From Ceratobasidium sp. AG-K (taxonomy: Eukaryota > Basidiomycota > Agaricomycetes > Cantharellales > Ceratobasidiaceae), in contig JAWNGF010000010.1 of NCBI GenBank assembly GCA_037039685.1, positions 1,612,001 to 1,676,000 of the forward strand: 64,000 nucleotides of DNA, given 5' to 3'. Positions 1 through 10,464 of the stretch are shown piece after piece; position 1 is the stretch's first letter; every line of letters begins with the position of its first letter. The notes under the pieces are model-generated. The model was given only the letters and a program-made list of their open reading frames with translations. It was not told the origin of the DNA and did not search any database. A program made the translations under genes and the position numbers.

Positions 1-754
1 CGGCGACAAATTCGAACCTACCTGAGTTTGCCAGGCTTGGTGACACCTAGGTGGGCTTGGCGAGGCCAGTGTCCTGTTTCAGCGACATCCCTTGAAAGTC
101 GGAGTGGCTTGATGCGCCATGACCCATGCTGCCCGATCCACGAAGACCGGACGCGGAAGAAGATTGCTTGTTGCTCATCGTTATTTGGATTCGCTTCAGT
201 CATTCATGCGTTGTCAATATTAACTTGTATTCATATGGCAATACTACGCACCGTCAGAGATGTAACCAAAGATTTAATCTAGGAAAAGTGTCCAAAGAAT
301 GGTGCAAAAGGTAATAGTTGAGTGTTGAGCGTTGTTGCCATCGTGGGGCTTTTGTACCCACCCCAGCCACACACTGACAGAGCGGACATAGGAGGCGCGC
401 TCATGACTGGCAACAAATTGATGGAGGACGGCATAGCGCGGCCTTAGCTACGGTGGTGGCGAACTAAATGAAGTTGTTTGACAGGAGACAACGACACCCT
501 AAAATTACTCAGATAACTTGGTGCATACATGTCGAAGAAAGAACGGAGATTTTGAAATAAAGACCTGCCACGGGGCGATCAAATATCATTCTGGAAATTG
601 TCGTCCCATCTGTGATGACCTAGTGGCTGACTATTAACTTGTCCTGCCTCTGACGAAAGAACCTATATGCTAAAAAGGATAAACAAAGGCGTGATTATGC
701 TTTCACTGTAAGATCCATGTCAATACATAAGGAAATACTTCTTTTGGGGGTATC
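1..754. other. No recognisable gene
   Basis: I see no coding sequence I can support here. The open frames are short, use alternative start codons and resemble nothing I know. The stretch lies downstream of the first BTB-like gene on the minus strand. Confidence 0.5.
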
Positions 755-1500
755 CTATAGCACTTGCGATCGTCCGTCAAGTTTGCCTTTTTCATACTGC
801 ATCGTCTCTCGCTTTGCCGCAATGTCAGCAAATAGCTCAAACCCGAGTACGGATGCTTCTTCTTTGGTGATAGGTTCGGCTCGCGTATATAGCTGGTCCA
901 TTACCGTGACTTGCCATCCAGTTATATTGTAATCGCGCGCAAGCTGAAACCGCTGGATGGTTGCCGGTGAAAGCTCATCGAGGTGCTTGATAGCATATTC
1001 TCTGAGATACGCATGATTATACTTTGTTGCGAGTTTCAGAAGTGATTCGAGAGTATCAAGATCAAATGCGTGAAGCTTTGATAACTCTGGGGAGTAGCTA
1101 TATACCAGTTTGAGAAAGAAGAGAAAAGTAAGCTTGATAAACGAACGCTTACCCGCCAGTAGCGCATAAAATATTTAACATGTTGCCCAGGTCTTCAGGG
1201 CTGTCATCAAGCCAAAGTCGGATCTCTCTGACCTGTCACAGGAAGTCGGGGGCTGTACCGAACATAATTAATGTTAAATCGCTCACCTGGGCATCCCGCT
1301 TCTCACCCTCGGACCTAGTGTCTCGGCTACCTAGAGTGCGCTCGTACGAATCACGAGATCCCTCAGACTCCAGAGATGACTCCGAGCTCGCGCTCTTCCC
1401 TTCATCCCCAGTTCCCCATTCGGTCTCTTCCGCTTCTGGCTCTGAGCTATAGTACCCATCCTCATCAAGCTCAACGAATAAAATCCGCCCCGAACTCGCT
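755..1500 (-). CDS. BTB-type protein, paralogue A (5' end unresolved)
   Basis: This is one of four related minus-strand genes. The readable C-terminal part runs from LDDSPEDL (end of a BTB fold), through a helical segment (TLESLLKLATKY), to a tail (DYNITGW, EPITKEEAS, DIAAKRE) that matches paralogue B block for block. It stops at TAG 755-757. An intron with GTAAGC...ATATAG falls near 1100-1150 and a second is likely near 1220-1285. Upstream there is an acidic Ser/Glu-rich segment (about 1290-1470), but I could not find the N-terminal half of the BTB fold. The gene is therefore either 5'-truncated or has a first exon I failed to identify. BTB proteins of this kind are expanded in Agaricomycetes and generally have unknown roles. 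Confidence 0.5.
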
Positions 1501-2361
1501 ACCTCGTTTTGCGCGCAGTTGACTGTGAGGTAGCACTAAAGTTAGTTACCGCCACTGATGACGGTCTTCATCTTCACCTAAACTAGTGAGGGTTACCTCG
1601 GGAATTTCGTATTCTTTTTGGGTGATCTTGCCTGGGGCCTTGGGTGATTCCTGTGGATCGGATTGGAGTTCTGCGTTCTAGTTAGTTCTTATCACAGGTC
1701 CGGGCACTCGAGGTCGAGCCACCTGAAAACGTTTCTTCTTGATCCATTAAATCACGAGACTAGGTATCGAACGAATTATGATCAAGACTCGATGCCGTTG
1801 ATCGCCGGCGTAATTATGGTAAATTTAACGAGATAAAGAAGTGTGTGTGGTCGGGATCCGGATCACGTGGGATTAGTTGACTCGGGTTTGTAAGCTGGTG
1901 ATCACCAAAGAGGCAAAGCGCATACACTCCGAATACGGGCGCATGCTCTACTCCAAGACGTCCTGAAGGTAGCCAACCGAGTCAAAGTCGCACATGGGCC
2001 GATTGGCGGGTAATATATGATGATCACTTATAGGGGTCGGCAAAGATAGAGACGGGCCTGAGTGCAAGAGGATACTTGTATTTGGTACGAGATGTATCGG
2101 GATGATGGCTTGCTGATACATTAAAGTAACTTCGAATGCGGGAACAAGTCCAGCTTCCAAATAGCAGTAACAAGAGAATATTAGATAACATCATGGAACA
2201 AGGGTGGCGGGTGTGATGTTGGCCCATGATAAATATGTCTCAATTATTGAACTAACAAGTAGATAAAGAATACGTAAGGCAAGTCAAAGAGAAAAAATTC
2301 TTGGTGGAGACACGGATGTGGAATCGAACCCTCGAATAGTCTACTGCATGTGTGGACGGAA
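1501..2361. other. Spacer between BTB paralogues A and B
   Basis: There is no supportable complete gene. A minus-strand stretch near 1600-1690 (containing QSDPQESPKAPGK, then a GTAACC donor) might be an upstream exon of paralogue A, but I cannot join it with confidence. The rest looks non-coding. Confidence 0.35.
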
Positions 2362-3304
2362 CTACAGAGTTTGCTGGGCACCTGCACGATATCCTCTCGA
2401 AAACTGTTTCTCTTCGCGCTTCACAGCGATGTCGGCGAACACGTCGGAACCAAGAATGGATGCCTCTTTCCTCGTGATAGGGTCATCCCGTGTGCACAAG
2501 TCCTCAATCGCCTTGAACTTCCAGTCGGATACATCGTAGTCACGTGCTAGTCGAAACCGTTCGATGGGATCCAGTGAGCGCTGGCTGAGCTGCTGGATCG
2601 CATAGTCACGGAGCTCCTGGTTGTCGTACTTGGTTGCAAGTTTGAGAGCTGATTCGAGAGTGGCGGCCTCGAAGTCGTGAGGCTCATACGGCCTTGAGTT
2701 GTGGAAGCGTCAGCCCAACGAAAGACTCTCGTATGTTGTTTGATGGAAAACACACGTACTTTGTGTAGAGGATCGTCAACGTGTTGCGGACATCCTCGGC
2801 GCTATCCTTTAGTACAAGCAACCTCCATTGCTCCTCAGTATCCATTCGGGCGTCGGCGACCTTGGATTCGAGCCCCGCAAAGTCCTGTAGGATGAACGTA
2901 TGGATCCAAAAATGAAACTCATCGGTCTGTGAAACAAGGAAGGTGAGCATGAGTGGGAGGGAGAAACTCGAATTAAAACGTACCTGCAAGTCTAGGTTTG
3001 CATCCGCAAACATAAAGTCCGGATCGCAAGCCGTCTCATCGCCAAAATCTCCAGATACGTCCGATCCAGAATCACGCTCGGTCTCCACCGCTTTTGTAAC
3101 AGAGCCACTGTCCTAATGTTTATCACGTTAAGCAAAGTTCCAACGCCTTCTATGTGGAGTTAGCTACTGAAGGTCGTAGGTTCGAGTCAGTCATCCTCGC
3201 TGGTCATTTCATTCATGCCCAGTGCCACACACACATTTTACCTCGGAGCTTTCGTGTTTGACAAGGGACTCGGTATCTTGGCGACTTCCTTTGGGTTGAG
3301 ACAT
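2362..3304 (-). CDS. BTB domain protein, paralogue B
   Basis: Four exons close in frame: 3304-3242, 3112-2984, 2926-2760 and 2692-2362, giving about 229 residues. The start is the ATG at 3304. The N-terminus is acidic and disordered (SGSDVSGDFGDE). A compact BTB/POZ-like core follows: ADANLDLQ, then FHFWIHTFIL (the usual F-x-H-x-x-L strand/helix of BTB folds), then DVRNTLTILYTK. After this comes a helical BACK-like region (LESALKLATKYDNQELRDYA). The first intron is longer than usual (about 130 nt). BTB domains mediate homo- and heterotypic interactions and often recruit cullin-3 ligases; no partner can be read from the sequence. It sits in tandem with A, C and D. Confidence 0.7.
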
Positions 3305-3567
3305 TGTGGATGAGCAACTCCTGGGTGTGGTGGATGCTGATCACGCGAATGACGCGTGACCCTCAAAGGGTCTGGTCGACACGGTCACGCGGACGCATCC
3401 CGGCTCGGTCGCCCCGACAAGATCATCATCATCATAACGCACGCAGTCGCACTTGAGCACACGATTGCAAGGGGGCAGGTCATATGCAGATCTAAATTTG
3501 ACGAGGGAAGACGTTGTTATATACAAGAAAAAGCACTCTAGGGTATCACGGTTGACCAGAAGGCAAA
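3305..3567. other. Spacer between BTB paralogues B and C
   Basis: This is probably the promoter region of paralogue B. I see no gene and no clear motif. Confidence 0.4.
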
Positions 3568-4267
3568 CTAGGGGAGCACGATAGCAAAGGCGGATACTTC
3601 TGGCGCCGCGAGCGATACTGGGATACTAGCCATGGCAGTTTGGGGATAATTATGGTGTTCAAGGTCACCTCCCTTGGCGCAATCATCAACTCGGCTGGTT
3701 CTCACGCGCTCTCCTTTTTCAAACTGAGCCCTCTCGCGCTTTGCAGCAATTTGAACCAGTGTAGTATACCAGAGGATACGTGATTCGGGTTCGGTTATTG
3801 GTTCGTCCCGGGAGCACAACTCATCCATTGCGTTGGACAGCCAACTACTTATCTAGTAGTCGCACGAGAGTTCGAACTTCTCTATGGTGCGAAGCGACAA
3901 GCGATCGAGCTCGCGGATGACATGGGCTCGAAGGTCAGGGTGGTCATAGGTCGTAGCCAGTCTAAGTTTTGAGAGTTTGAAGATCGAACTCGCGAGGCTG
4001 ATACGGGCTTGGGAAGCGCGCATATATATTAATACCGTATGGCGGCTTAACTGAGGGGTAAGTACTTACGTGGAATGAAGTACTGCTAGAGTGTTACGAA
4101 CGTCGTCGGTGCTCGATTGTGTCTCGTGTGGTTGCGGAGTTGTTGAACAGCTTTGATGGCTCGAAACGATTATCATTTGCTGGTGTACGACCATCTTGGC
4201 GATTGTCCTTGCTTGCGGGGAGAGAATTGGAAACGGGAGATGACGATTCAACTCTGGCCTCAGTCAT
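3568..4267 (-). pseudogene. BTB-type protein, paralogue C (broken)
   Basis: The minus strand keeps the family blocks DDVRNTLAVLHST (near 4080-4125), REFDLQTLKT, LATTYDHPDLRAH, LRTIEKFELSCDY, and MDELCSRDEPITEPES with IAAKRERAQFEKGE. The frame is broken twice. A frameshift separates the LQTLKT and LATTYDHP blocks near 3965-3975, and an in-frame TAG at 3853-3855 follows CDY where paralogues B and D read on. The N-terminal BTB half is also missing: the region upstream of 4130 is a low-complexity Ser/Asn stretch beginning at a possible ATG at 4267. I call it a pseudogene. A rescue by extra introns is conceivable, but no good splice pair brackets the TAG. Confidence 0.65.
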
Positions 4268-5030
4268 TGTAACCTGAAATAACGTGATTGGTTGGACCCA
4301 ATTCCTGGATGCGAAGCCTCTATCATTGCGGTGGCACGTACTCCTCTCGTAGTTTCAAGGGAAACCGATGAAACTGAAGAGATATATTCTGCTGGGAGTT
4401 CATAAGTGTGTCATTTATACTCAAATATCACCCCCCATATGGTCCAGACATCTCCCGAAGCAAGGGTGTTGTGCATCATCATGACCTGGGTGACGTTTGA
4501 AAGCTAGTGGGACTTGTACATATACTTCGAGCAGAGGCTAGGAGTTGTATTCAAAGGTCGAGGGCAGCAGAATACAAGGCTGTCCGTGTAGGGTGCTACT
4601 TGGGGAGCATATGAAGTAGTTGTTCAGTGTTACATTGTCTCTTCGCTCGTTGCTACGATATAACTGGCGGCGCTGACGTCGCTCGAAACAGGAAGCTAGG
4701 CGCTAAGTGCTCAAGTCGGACCAAATCTAAATGAGTCTCGGTTTTCAATTTCGTACTTCCGAGGCCAGCTCCATTGGTCGTTGCCCCCCTTTGAGCACCC
4801 AGCGCTGCATGTTGAAATGGCGAATTCTTTGCCCAACCTTATGACGGTGGTGGTGACAACTCAGGTGGTTCCCGATCGGTCATGATTATAATGAATGAGC
4901 CCAATCAGTCACGCGCCAACCTCTGATCCACTTGCCGACAAGAAGCAGTGTCAGCGCCAATAATAATTGAAAGGTCCGACATACACTATTTGAGGATTTA
5001 ACCTTGTGGCCTACAACAATTTGATAAAAT
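4268..5030. other. Intergenic, nothing recognised
   Basis: No open frame resembles a known protein. The stretch separates BTB paralogues C and D. Confidence 0.5.
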
Positions 5031-5999
5031 TTAATTAGATCCTCGATCTGGTAAGATTCCCCCCATGGTTGCCGTTCTAGTTTGAGCGACTCGAGCCGGA
5101 GCACCGCCCAGAACGATCCTTCGACGGTTCGGCTGGGCTATTCTTTGGGATGGTGGCCTTCCACGGCGAGGCTTCTCCGCCACATCGGTTCGCTCTGGAG
5201 CCTCCTCGACCGCTCGGTGTGATGATGCGACCGTTGGGATGAGGACAGACATTGGATTCATTGTCCGTCGGCGAGTCAATCGCTTCTCTCTTTGAGAAGC
5301 TACTCTCACGAATGTGCCCATTCCGATGATCACGGCTTCTTCCAGAGTTATTGATTCGTTTCTGTTGATAAGCTGCTCGATCGCCGTTGCTTCCCAATCG
5401 GGTATCTCCAGTTTTTGTGCAATAGGTATGATCTCAGTTGGAGCCAGGGACTTCGACTTCAGTTGGCGTATGGCAAACTCGCGTAAACCTGAGTGCTTAA
5501 ACTCGGTTGCGACCTTGAGAGTAGATAGGAGTACGGATGTTTCGTGTTCGATTGGGGCGTATGAGCTATGCGGGATTGTCATTTGTGACTGTTGCTATCG
5601 TCGTTGGCAAGACGTACGGTGAGTACAATACTCTGAAAGTATTATGAAAATCGACTGGATCGCCCTGTAGCTGGATAAAATCCAAATCCGCCGAGCTTGT
5701 CTTGATTCGCTCCTTTATCTCGACAAATTCTTCAATTTTGTATTTGTGGATTAGAAAAGTACGAGTATTAGAATAAGTCGTGTGGCCTCCTGACGTGGGG
5801 TCTGCGTTCACCTAACCAGTATTAGTGTAGTATTGTCCGCGTCCTCTCTCTCACCGTCACCTACCATGAGTCGGAAGTTTCCGTCCGCATAATAAAATTC
5901 TTCATCCATAATGGTGACATCGATTATTGCATCCACATCTATCACTTCGACAGGACGTTCCAACGAGCGTAAGGGTTTCTTTTCGTCTTGGTCTACCAT
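5031..5999 (-). CDS. BTB domain protein with AT-hook tail, paralogue D
   Basis: Three exons close exactly: 5999-5855, 5789-5618 and 5565-5031, giving 283 residues. The introns are 65 and 52 nt with GTGAGA/CAG and GTACGT/TAG ends. Order: acidic N-terminus; BTB core (EEFYYADGNFRLMV, then TRTFLIHKYKIEEF, then FHNTFRVLYSP); a helical segment like paralogue B (LLSTLKVATEFKHSGLREFA); then a basic C-terminal tail absent from A-C. The tail contains EKPRRGRPPSQR, a good match to an AT-hook (core RGRP), which binds the minor groove of AT-rich DNA. A BTB plus AT-hook layout suggests a nuclear, DNA-associated protein, but this is inferred from the motif only. Confidence 0.72.
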
Positions 6000-6660
6000 G
6001 TTATGGTCGAAGGGTAAAGGGGGGAATTAAACTACCCGAGGTCTAACGCATTTAACTGAGATGCGAAATCAAGAGCGAAACTCTGTCGATTTCAGACAAA
6101 GGGAGCAACTTATGCCCAGCTGCTCCTATCCACGAGTAGAACACGAGTGTCAACGTGCAGGTGCGCGAAAAGGACGTACAAGAAGCGCATTGACAGTGCA
6201 TATACCCAATTTAGACGGAAATCCGATCACAACGTTATGGGTTGGGCGCAATCGGATGGCCGCATGCATGCGGTGTCTGCGTGCTTGATCGGGGTGCTTT
6301 CCCTCGATAAGCATGGTCCAGTGTCTCGATCCCGATTATCAAATAAATACAGTGGCTTTCGCAGATTTGGGATTGAACGAGAAGATCGGTCTGTACTCTG
6401 CCTTGAAGTGGCTAGGTCTCGCAGGTCAAACCATAGAAGACACAACTCGCCCGCGTGACATTGGCCAAAAGTTCAAAATAAACCCACCGTCAAAAGCGCT
6501 ACAAGTGTGCTTGAGCGTCAACACAATTTAGGACGCACAACATTATGATCAGTCACACGCCACGTCCCGAACAGATATCAGTAATATTGGTACAAGAAAT
6601 AACTCTTTCAAAGCGAATCGTAAATTTCATTTCGTCGTAACTATCCTGTCGTCAAATTCA
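6000..6660. other. Intergenic, nothing recognised
   Basis: This holds the upstream region of BTB paralogue D and the 3' flank of the carboxylesterase. The plus-strand open frames here are mutually overlapping and resemble nothing. Confidence 0.5.
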
Positions 6661-8328
6661 CTATCGCGCAGATATACAACCTGCGTCAAACTCGGCGGGA
6701 TTCTCGAGCACAACGAGCTTCGAGCTATTCCTAGGATCCAAGTGAACCAAGGTCTTGCCCTTGTCACCGGTATACCTCGGCCACCCATACTTGGTCAATC
6801 CATTCTGGGGGTCTTTGACGAACGCCACCAAAGCGCCCTGCATGTATGCGGACTGCTTCTTCTGTTCCTCGGTCGTCTCTTCCTTTAGACCCGGGACAAC
6901 GTTGATAGACCCAAACCACATGGGAACCTCGGAGGTGTGGTAGGTACGGATGAAGGGATACGGCGAAAGGTTCTTGTAAATTCCCGAGTACCGGTAGCGC
7001 CAGGTGGGGAGACCGGCGTCAATACGGAGTCTAGAGTAAAGTAGCGATCAGTATGAGAACGAATAATATGCGGATGGTAACTCACTGAGATTCCTCGCGT
7101 GTGGGGCAGATGAAGAGTATGTTCGTCTGTGCGTCCGCAGCGGCCTGATCGATCCCATCAAAGCTAAAGGGAACGATCGAATCGGCCTCGTTATCAAGCG
7201 AGCCAGCAAACTGAGGGATCTTGGCCACCTTGCCTGCAGCAATAAGAGGAGGAATGTCGTTAAAGGCAGTGATGTTGTCTGCCACAAGCTGGAAAAGGTA
7301 TCCCTTTTCAGGGTGACCAACGATCTGGTTGATAAGGGATTCCCAAGGTACGGTCTGCATGCACTCGAAGATCTCCTTGTCGCTGGTATTTCCTGGCGCA
7401 CAACCGACCACACTCGCGACGTCGGTAAAGTTGCCTTCATCGATAGTGGGGTGGACAATGGTCGTAAGGAGAGCAGACGCGCTCAAGGCACCAATGCCTT
7501 TGACAATCGGATCCTTGGGGTAGGCATAGGGCCAATAGCCGACACTGATCGAGCCTGCGCTCTGACCGAACCCAATCATGCGATTGGCATCGCCTCCAAA
7601 CGCGGCGACGTTCTTTTGAAGCCATTCGAGAGCGAAACGTTGGTCGAGCAATCCGACGTTGAGTGCGCCACCCTTGGATGCGAGATAGGGAGAGTTGGGG
7701 TTGCCGAAAATCGTTACGCGGTAGTTGAGCTCTACGACAACGACCTGACAATAAGCGAAGTTAACGCGAGTTCGAAACGAACGGAAGATGGAACATAAGA
7801 AGCTTCATTTTCACCCACCTCATGTTTGGAAACCAAGTCCGTAGCTTCGTATGTTGAAATAGACGTTCCACCTTGGTTGAAACCTCCACCGTAAACATAG
7901 ATGAGCACGGGCAAGAGTTTGTTGCCGCCCTTCTTGATACGTGATGCGCTAGGTGTCCAGACGTTGACAGTGAGGCAGTCTTCGCTATACCCAGCAAAGG
8001 GTAAATATGGCAACAGTGTGTATATCGTGGTGGCAGGAGGGTATAGACCCGGGCAAGAAGGAGGCCATGCCGTTGCTTGAATCACGCTACTCGAGCGCTC
8101 GCGCTTTGAAGGTGGCCTAAAGCGGCCTTTGCCTCCAGTGGAAGCGGCAAACGGAACGCCGAGGAACGCGCGAACGTCGTGGGCAGTGTCATTATAGAAA
8201 CCTTGGACGTTGCCCGACGATGTATCGACTAGCAGTCCATCTGACGAGTCGCGGAACGAGAGCGCAGCGGCGTTGATGAGAGGTGCGCCAGCGAGCAGGA
8301 GGGAACAGGCGCGCTGCCAAAAGACCAT
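6661..8328 (-). CDS. Secreted type-B carboxylesterase/lipase
   Basis: Three exons (8328-7819, 7744-7086, 7030-6661) give 512 residues, a normal length for fungal type-B carboxylesterases. The ATG at 8328 opens a signal peptide (MVFWQRACSLLLAGAPLINA). Family hallmarks in order: early GNVQGF and FLGVPFA, SEDCLTVNVW (the conserved disulfide-Cys region), VYGGGFNQGG (oxyanion hole), VVELNYRV, and GFGQSAGS with the nucleophilic Ser in G-x-S-x-G. A candidate acid lies in GSLDNEAD and the catalytic His in RTYHTSEVP. These alpha/beta hydrolases cleave ester bonds of lipids, xenobiotics or cell-wall esters; the substrate cannot be read from the sequence. The protein is likely secreted. No breaks are seen. 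Confidence 0.9.
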
Positions 8329-8496
8329 CGTAGCGAGGAGGATCGTGAGAAGACCACCGACGGGTGGGTTTGAACAGCAGAATGACCGTGCGTATTTATA
8401 CCCCCGAGTGACGCAAGCAAGGCCCCCGCCCTCAGTGGATTTCAATCCGCGATCACGCATCTCGATCGTGCTGGCCTTGGCCTTTACGCTAAGAGA

Positions 8497-8667
8497 CTAG
8501 CCTCGAGGCTGTTCTGGTAAAGATTGAGCCACCAACAGTTGCCCGAGATAATGGACGTATGCATCGATGTGGTGATGCCCCTGGGGAATACCGTGGGACA
8601 CGCTGGGGTCGTACCTTCTTGGGACGGACGCATATACGACGTGACCCGAATGGCATTTGTACGTGAT
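8497..8667 (-). other. Possible last exon of an unrecognised gene
   Basis: Just upstream of the esterase, a 57-codon minus-strand frame starts directly after a good acceptor (ATTTAG at 8668-8673) and ends at TAG 8497-8499. It has a coherent composition (contains GHHHIDAYVHYLGQLL). I do not recognise the family and could not link upstream exons convincingly. It may be a real 3' exon or chance. Confidence 0.2.
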
Positions 8668-9717
8668 CTAAATTGTCAGCACTCTGTGTGGGGCGCGTGA
8701 TTCTCATTTCGGAGGCTTCCAGCTGCTGCACACCGGTGAAAATGTCATTGCTCGGCGCTTTGATGATTTCCCCGGCGGGGATTGGTCAGGTACGAATCGT
8801 GCCACCGAGAAGCCGACCATTGATACGCCGCAGGGTATTCATCGCATTTGCATTCCTCGTCATAATGCAAAGGCTGAGTGCCGTAATGAAACCATCCAGA
8901 CTTGTGAAGAGAGTGTTATTCGTCCCCAGGATCTTTGCGTTCGAGGGCGATCACGATCAGAAAACATCCTCATACGAAATGCGCGGGAGCATAACTAAGC
9001 ATAAATGCTCGGCTGTTAGTCGAGTCGGAAGAAATGAGCGGTGGCAACTGGAATGGATCCCGTCAATGAGCCATATGCGCTCTAGAGCGGGAAAAACGGA
9101 CAATAGCAGCCGGGCGGGGCCAAAATGGGCCACCTGGCTCTAGGCTTGCCCAGATATGTGTGCTGATAGATCGCTATGGACATGCTATCGGTGTTTTTTG
9201 GCTCATTAGGCGGGACTTACCGACGTATTTTAAGAAGTCCCAAAATCGAGCATTCCGTGTCATATCGGGTTAGCCTGAGTATAAAGTATGCTTGAAGTTA
9301 TGCGCGGTTAGGTACCTTGCAGGGACGCCACCTTTTTGGAACAGCCTGCTGACAGCGAGACAGGATGCATCCTCGAGGCACGAGCAGCACGGTCGAGAGT
9401 CGGGGTTATCGGAGGGTAAACAAACGCGCCACAGATTGGTTCACAAAGTACCAAAATGAAGGACTGATGGCAGCCGAAATTCGTCCTTGAAATCAAAATT
9501 CAATTGAGGAACACACAGGGTTAACATTTGCGCGGCTTCATATCCCCGGCTTGCTGGTATACCGGAGGGATCGTTCTTCGGAGGCTGAGGATAGATGAAA
9601 TAAATAAAAAACGTGGTTCTGTCCTGTCCTCGAGGCTCTAAGTAATTTATGCATACGCAGATCCGGTCCGAAATGCAGCTGCCCAAGCAACATTCAATTG
9701 ATTGCAGTTCTAGATTT
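8668..9717. other. Intergenic, nothing recognised
   Basis: A 156-codon plus-strand open frame (8673-9143) is present but has no recognisable motif, an arbitrary composition and antisense conflicts. I do not call it a gene. Confidence 0.4.
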
Positions 9718-9942
9718 TTACACCTTTTTGTTGACACTCTTCGCTTGCTGCCTCTCTGCAATCGCCTTGCGGGTCTCTTGTTGCTTGATCGCCGCCTTGA
9801 CCTTGCGTTGACGCTTTGCACGTCCACTACCACGCTTGGAACCCGTAATCACCACGTCCGTCTCGAGTTTTTGTTGGCGTGCGGCTGTCGCTTCGGCCTT
9901 GGCCTTTTCCTTCTTCTTGTCACGTTTGCGAAGACTAGGCAT
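9718..9942 (-). CDS. Small, highly basic protein
   Basis: A single-exon frame of 74 residues opens MPSLRKRDKKKEKAKAEA and is rich in Lys, Arg, Ala and Gln throughout, with a predicted continuous helix. The composition resembles small nucleolar, ribosome-biogenesis or RNA-binding proteins, but I do not recognise a defined family. It lies head-to-head with the carboxypeptidase gene (about 520 bp between starts). The start is the only ATG in the frame. The compact single-exon structure and clean codon usage argue that it is real. Confidence 0.55.
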   Translation of the reverse strand: MPSLRKRDKKKEKAKAEATAARQQKLETDVVITGSKRGSGRAKRQRKVKAAIKQQETRKAIAERQQAKSVNKKV

Positions 9943-10464
9943 GGATTGGCGTAGGAGTGCGCTGTAAGCGGCGTGGAATTTAGGTAATTGGGCTGAAGAG
10001 ACCTGAGATAAGGAATGGTTATGAGATGGTCAATTCGGGCTCAGGGCTTTGTCTCGCACCGTAGTCGAAAACTTGACATCTCGTCCGTCTACTGCTCGAA
10101 CCAGGCATGGGTATTCTCTATCCAATCCAGCATCCTCGGGCGGCCCGTTGGGTTCATACGTTACTACATCCAAAGTAAGTTCGACTTGCTCTTGGACGAG
10201 TCGGTCTACTCACTCACAGCGCTTGTGGGTTAGCCAAATGCTACCCTTGGACGAGTTGGCCTTGTTGAACAGATCCGCCAGCCTCGTCAAGAACTTGATC
10301 TGCCATCAGTGACCGTGTGCGTCCCACTGCGGATACTGCGTACCTCCTCATGCTGAACGAGTTCCATGGTGGTGGCGGGAGATCTGACTCATCATCACGT
10401 GACGCTCCCCACATGGTCTTAAGGGACTCATGAGCCTGGGAGTTGTTCTATCACGACCACGACA

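Noticed and set aside
1180..1452. Ser/Pro-rich plus-strand frame.
   Set aside because: It is the antisense shadow of the acidic Ser/Glu segment of BTB paralogue A on the minus strand.
3160..3210. GGTTCGAGTC, resembling a tRNA T-loop; similar matches at about 10-20, 2320-2335 and 28490.
   Set aside because: The flanking bases do not pair into a T-stem and there is no acceptor stem or anticodon arm, so these are not tRNA genes.
8673..9143. 156-codon plus-strand open frame.
   Set aside because: It has no recognisable motif and random-looking composition, and it is antisense to another weak candidate. Chance frames of this length occur in GC-balanced DNA.
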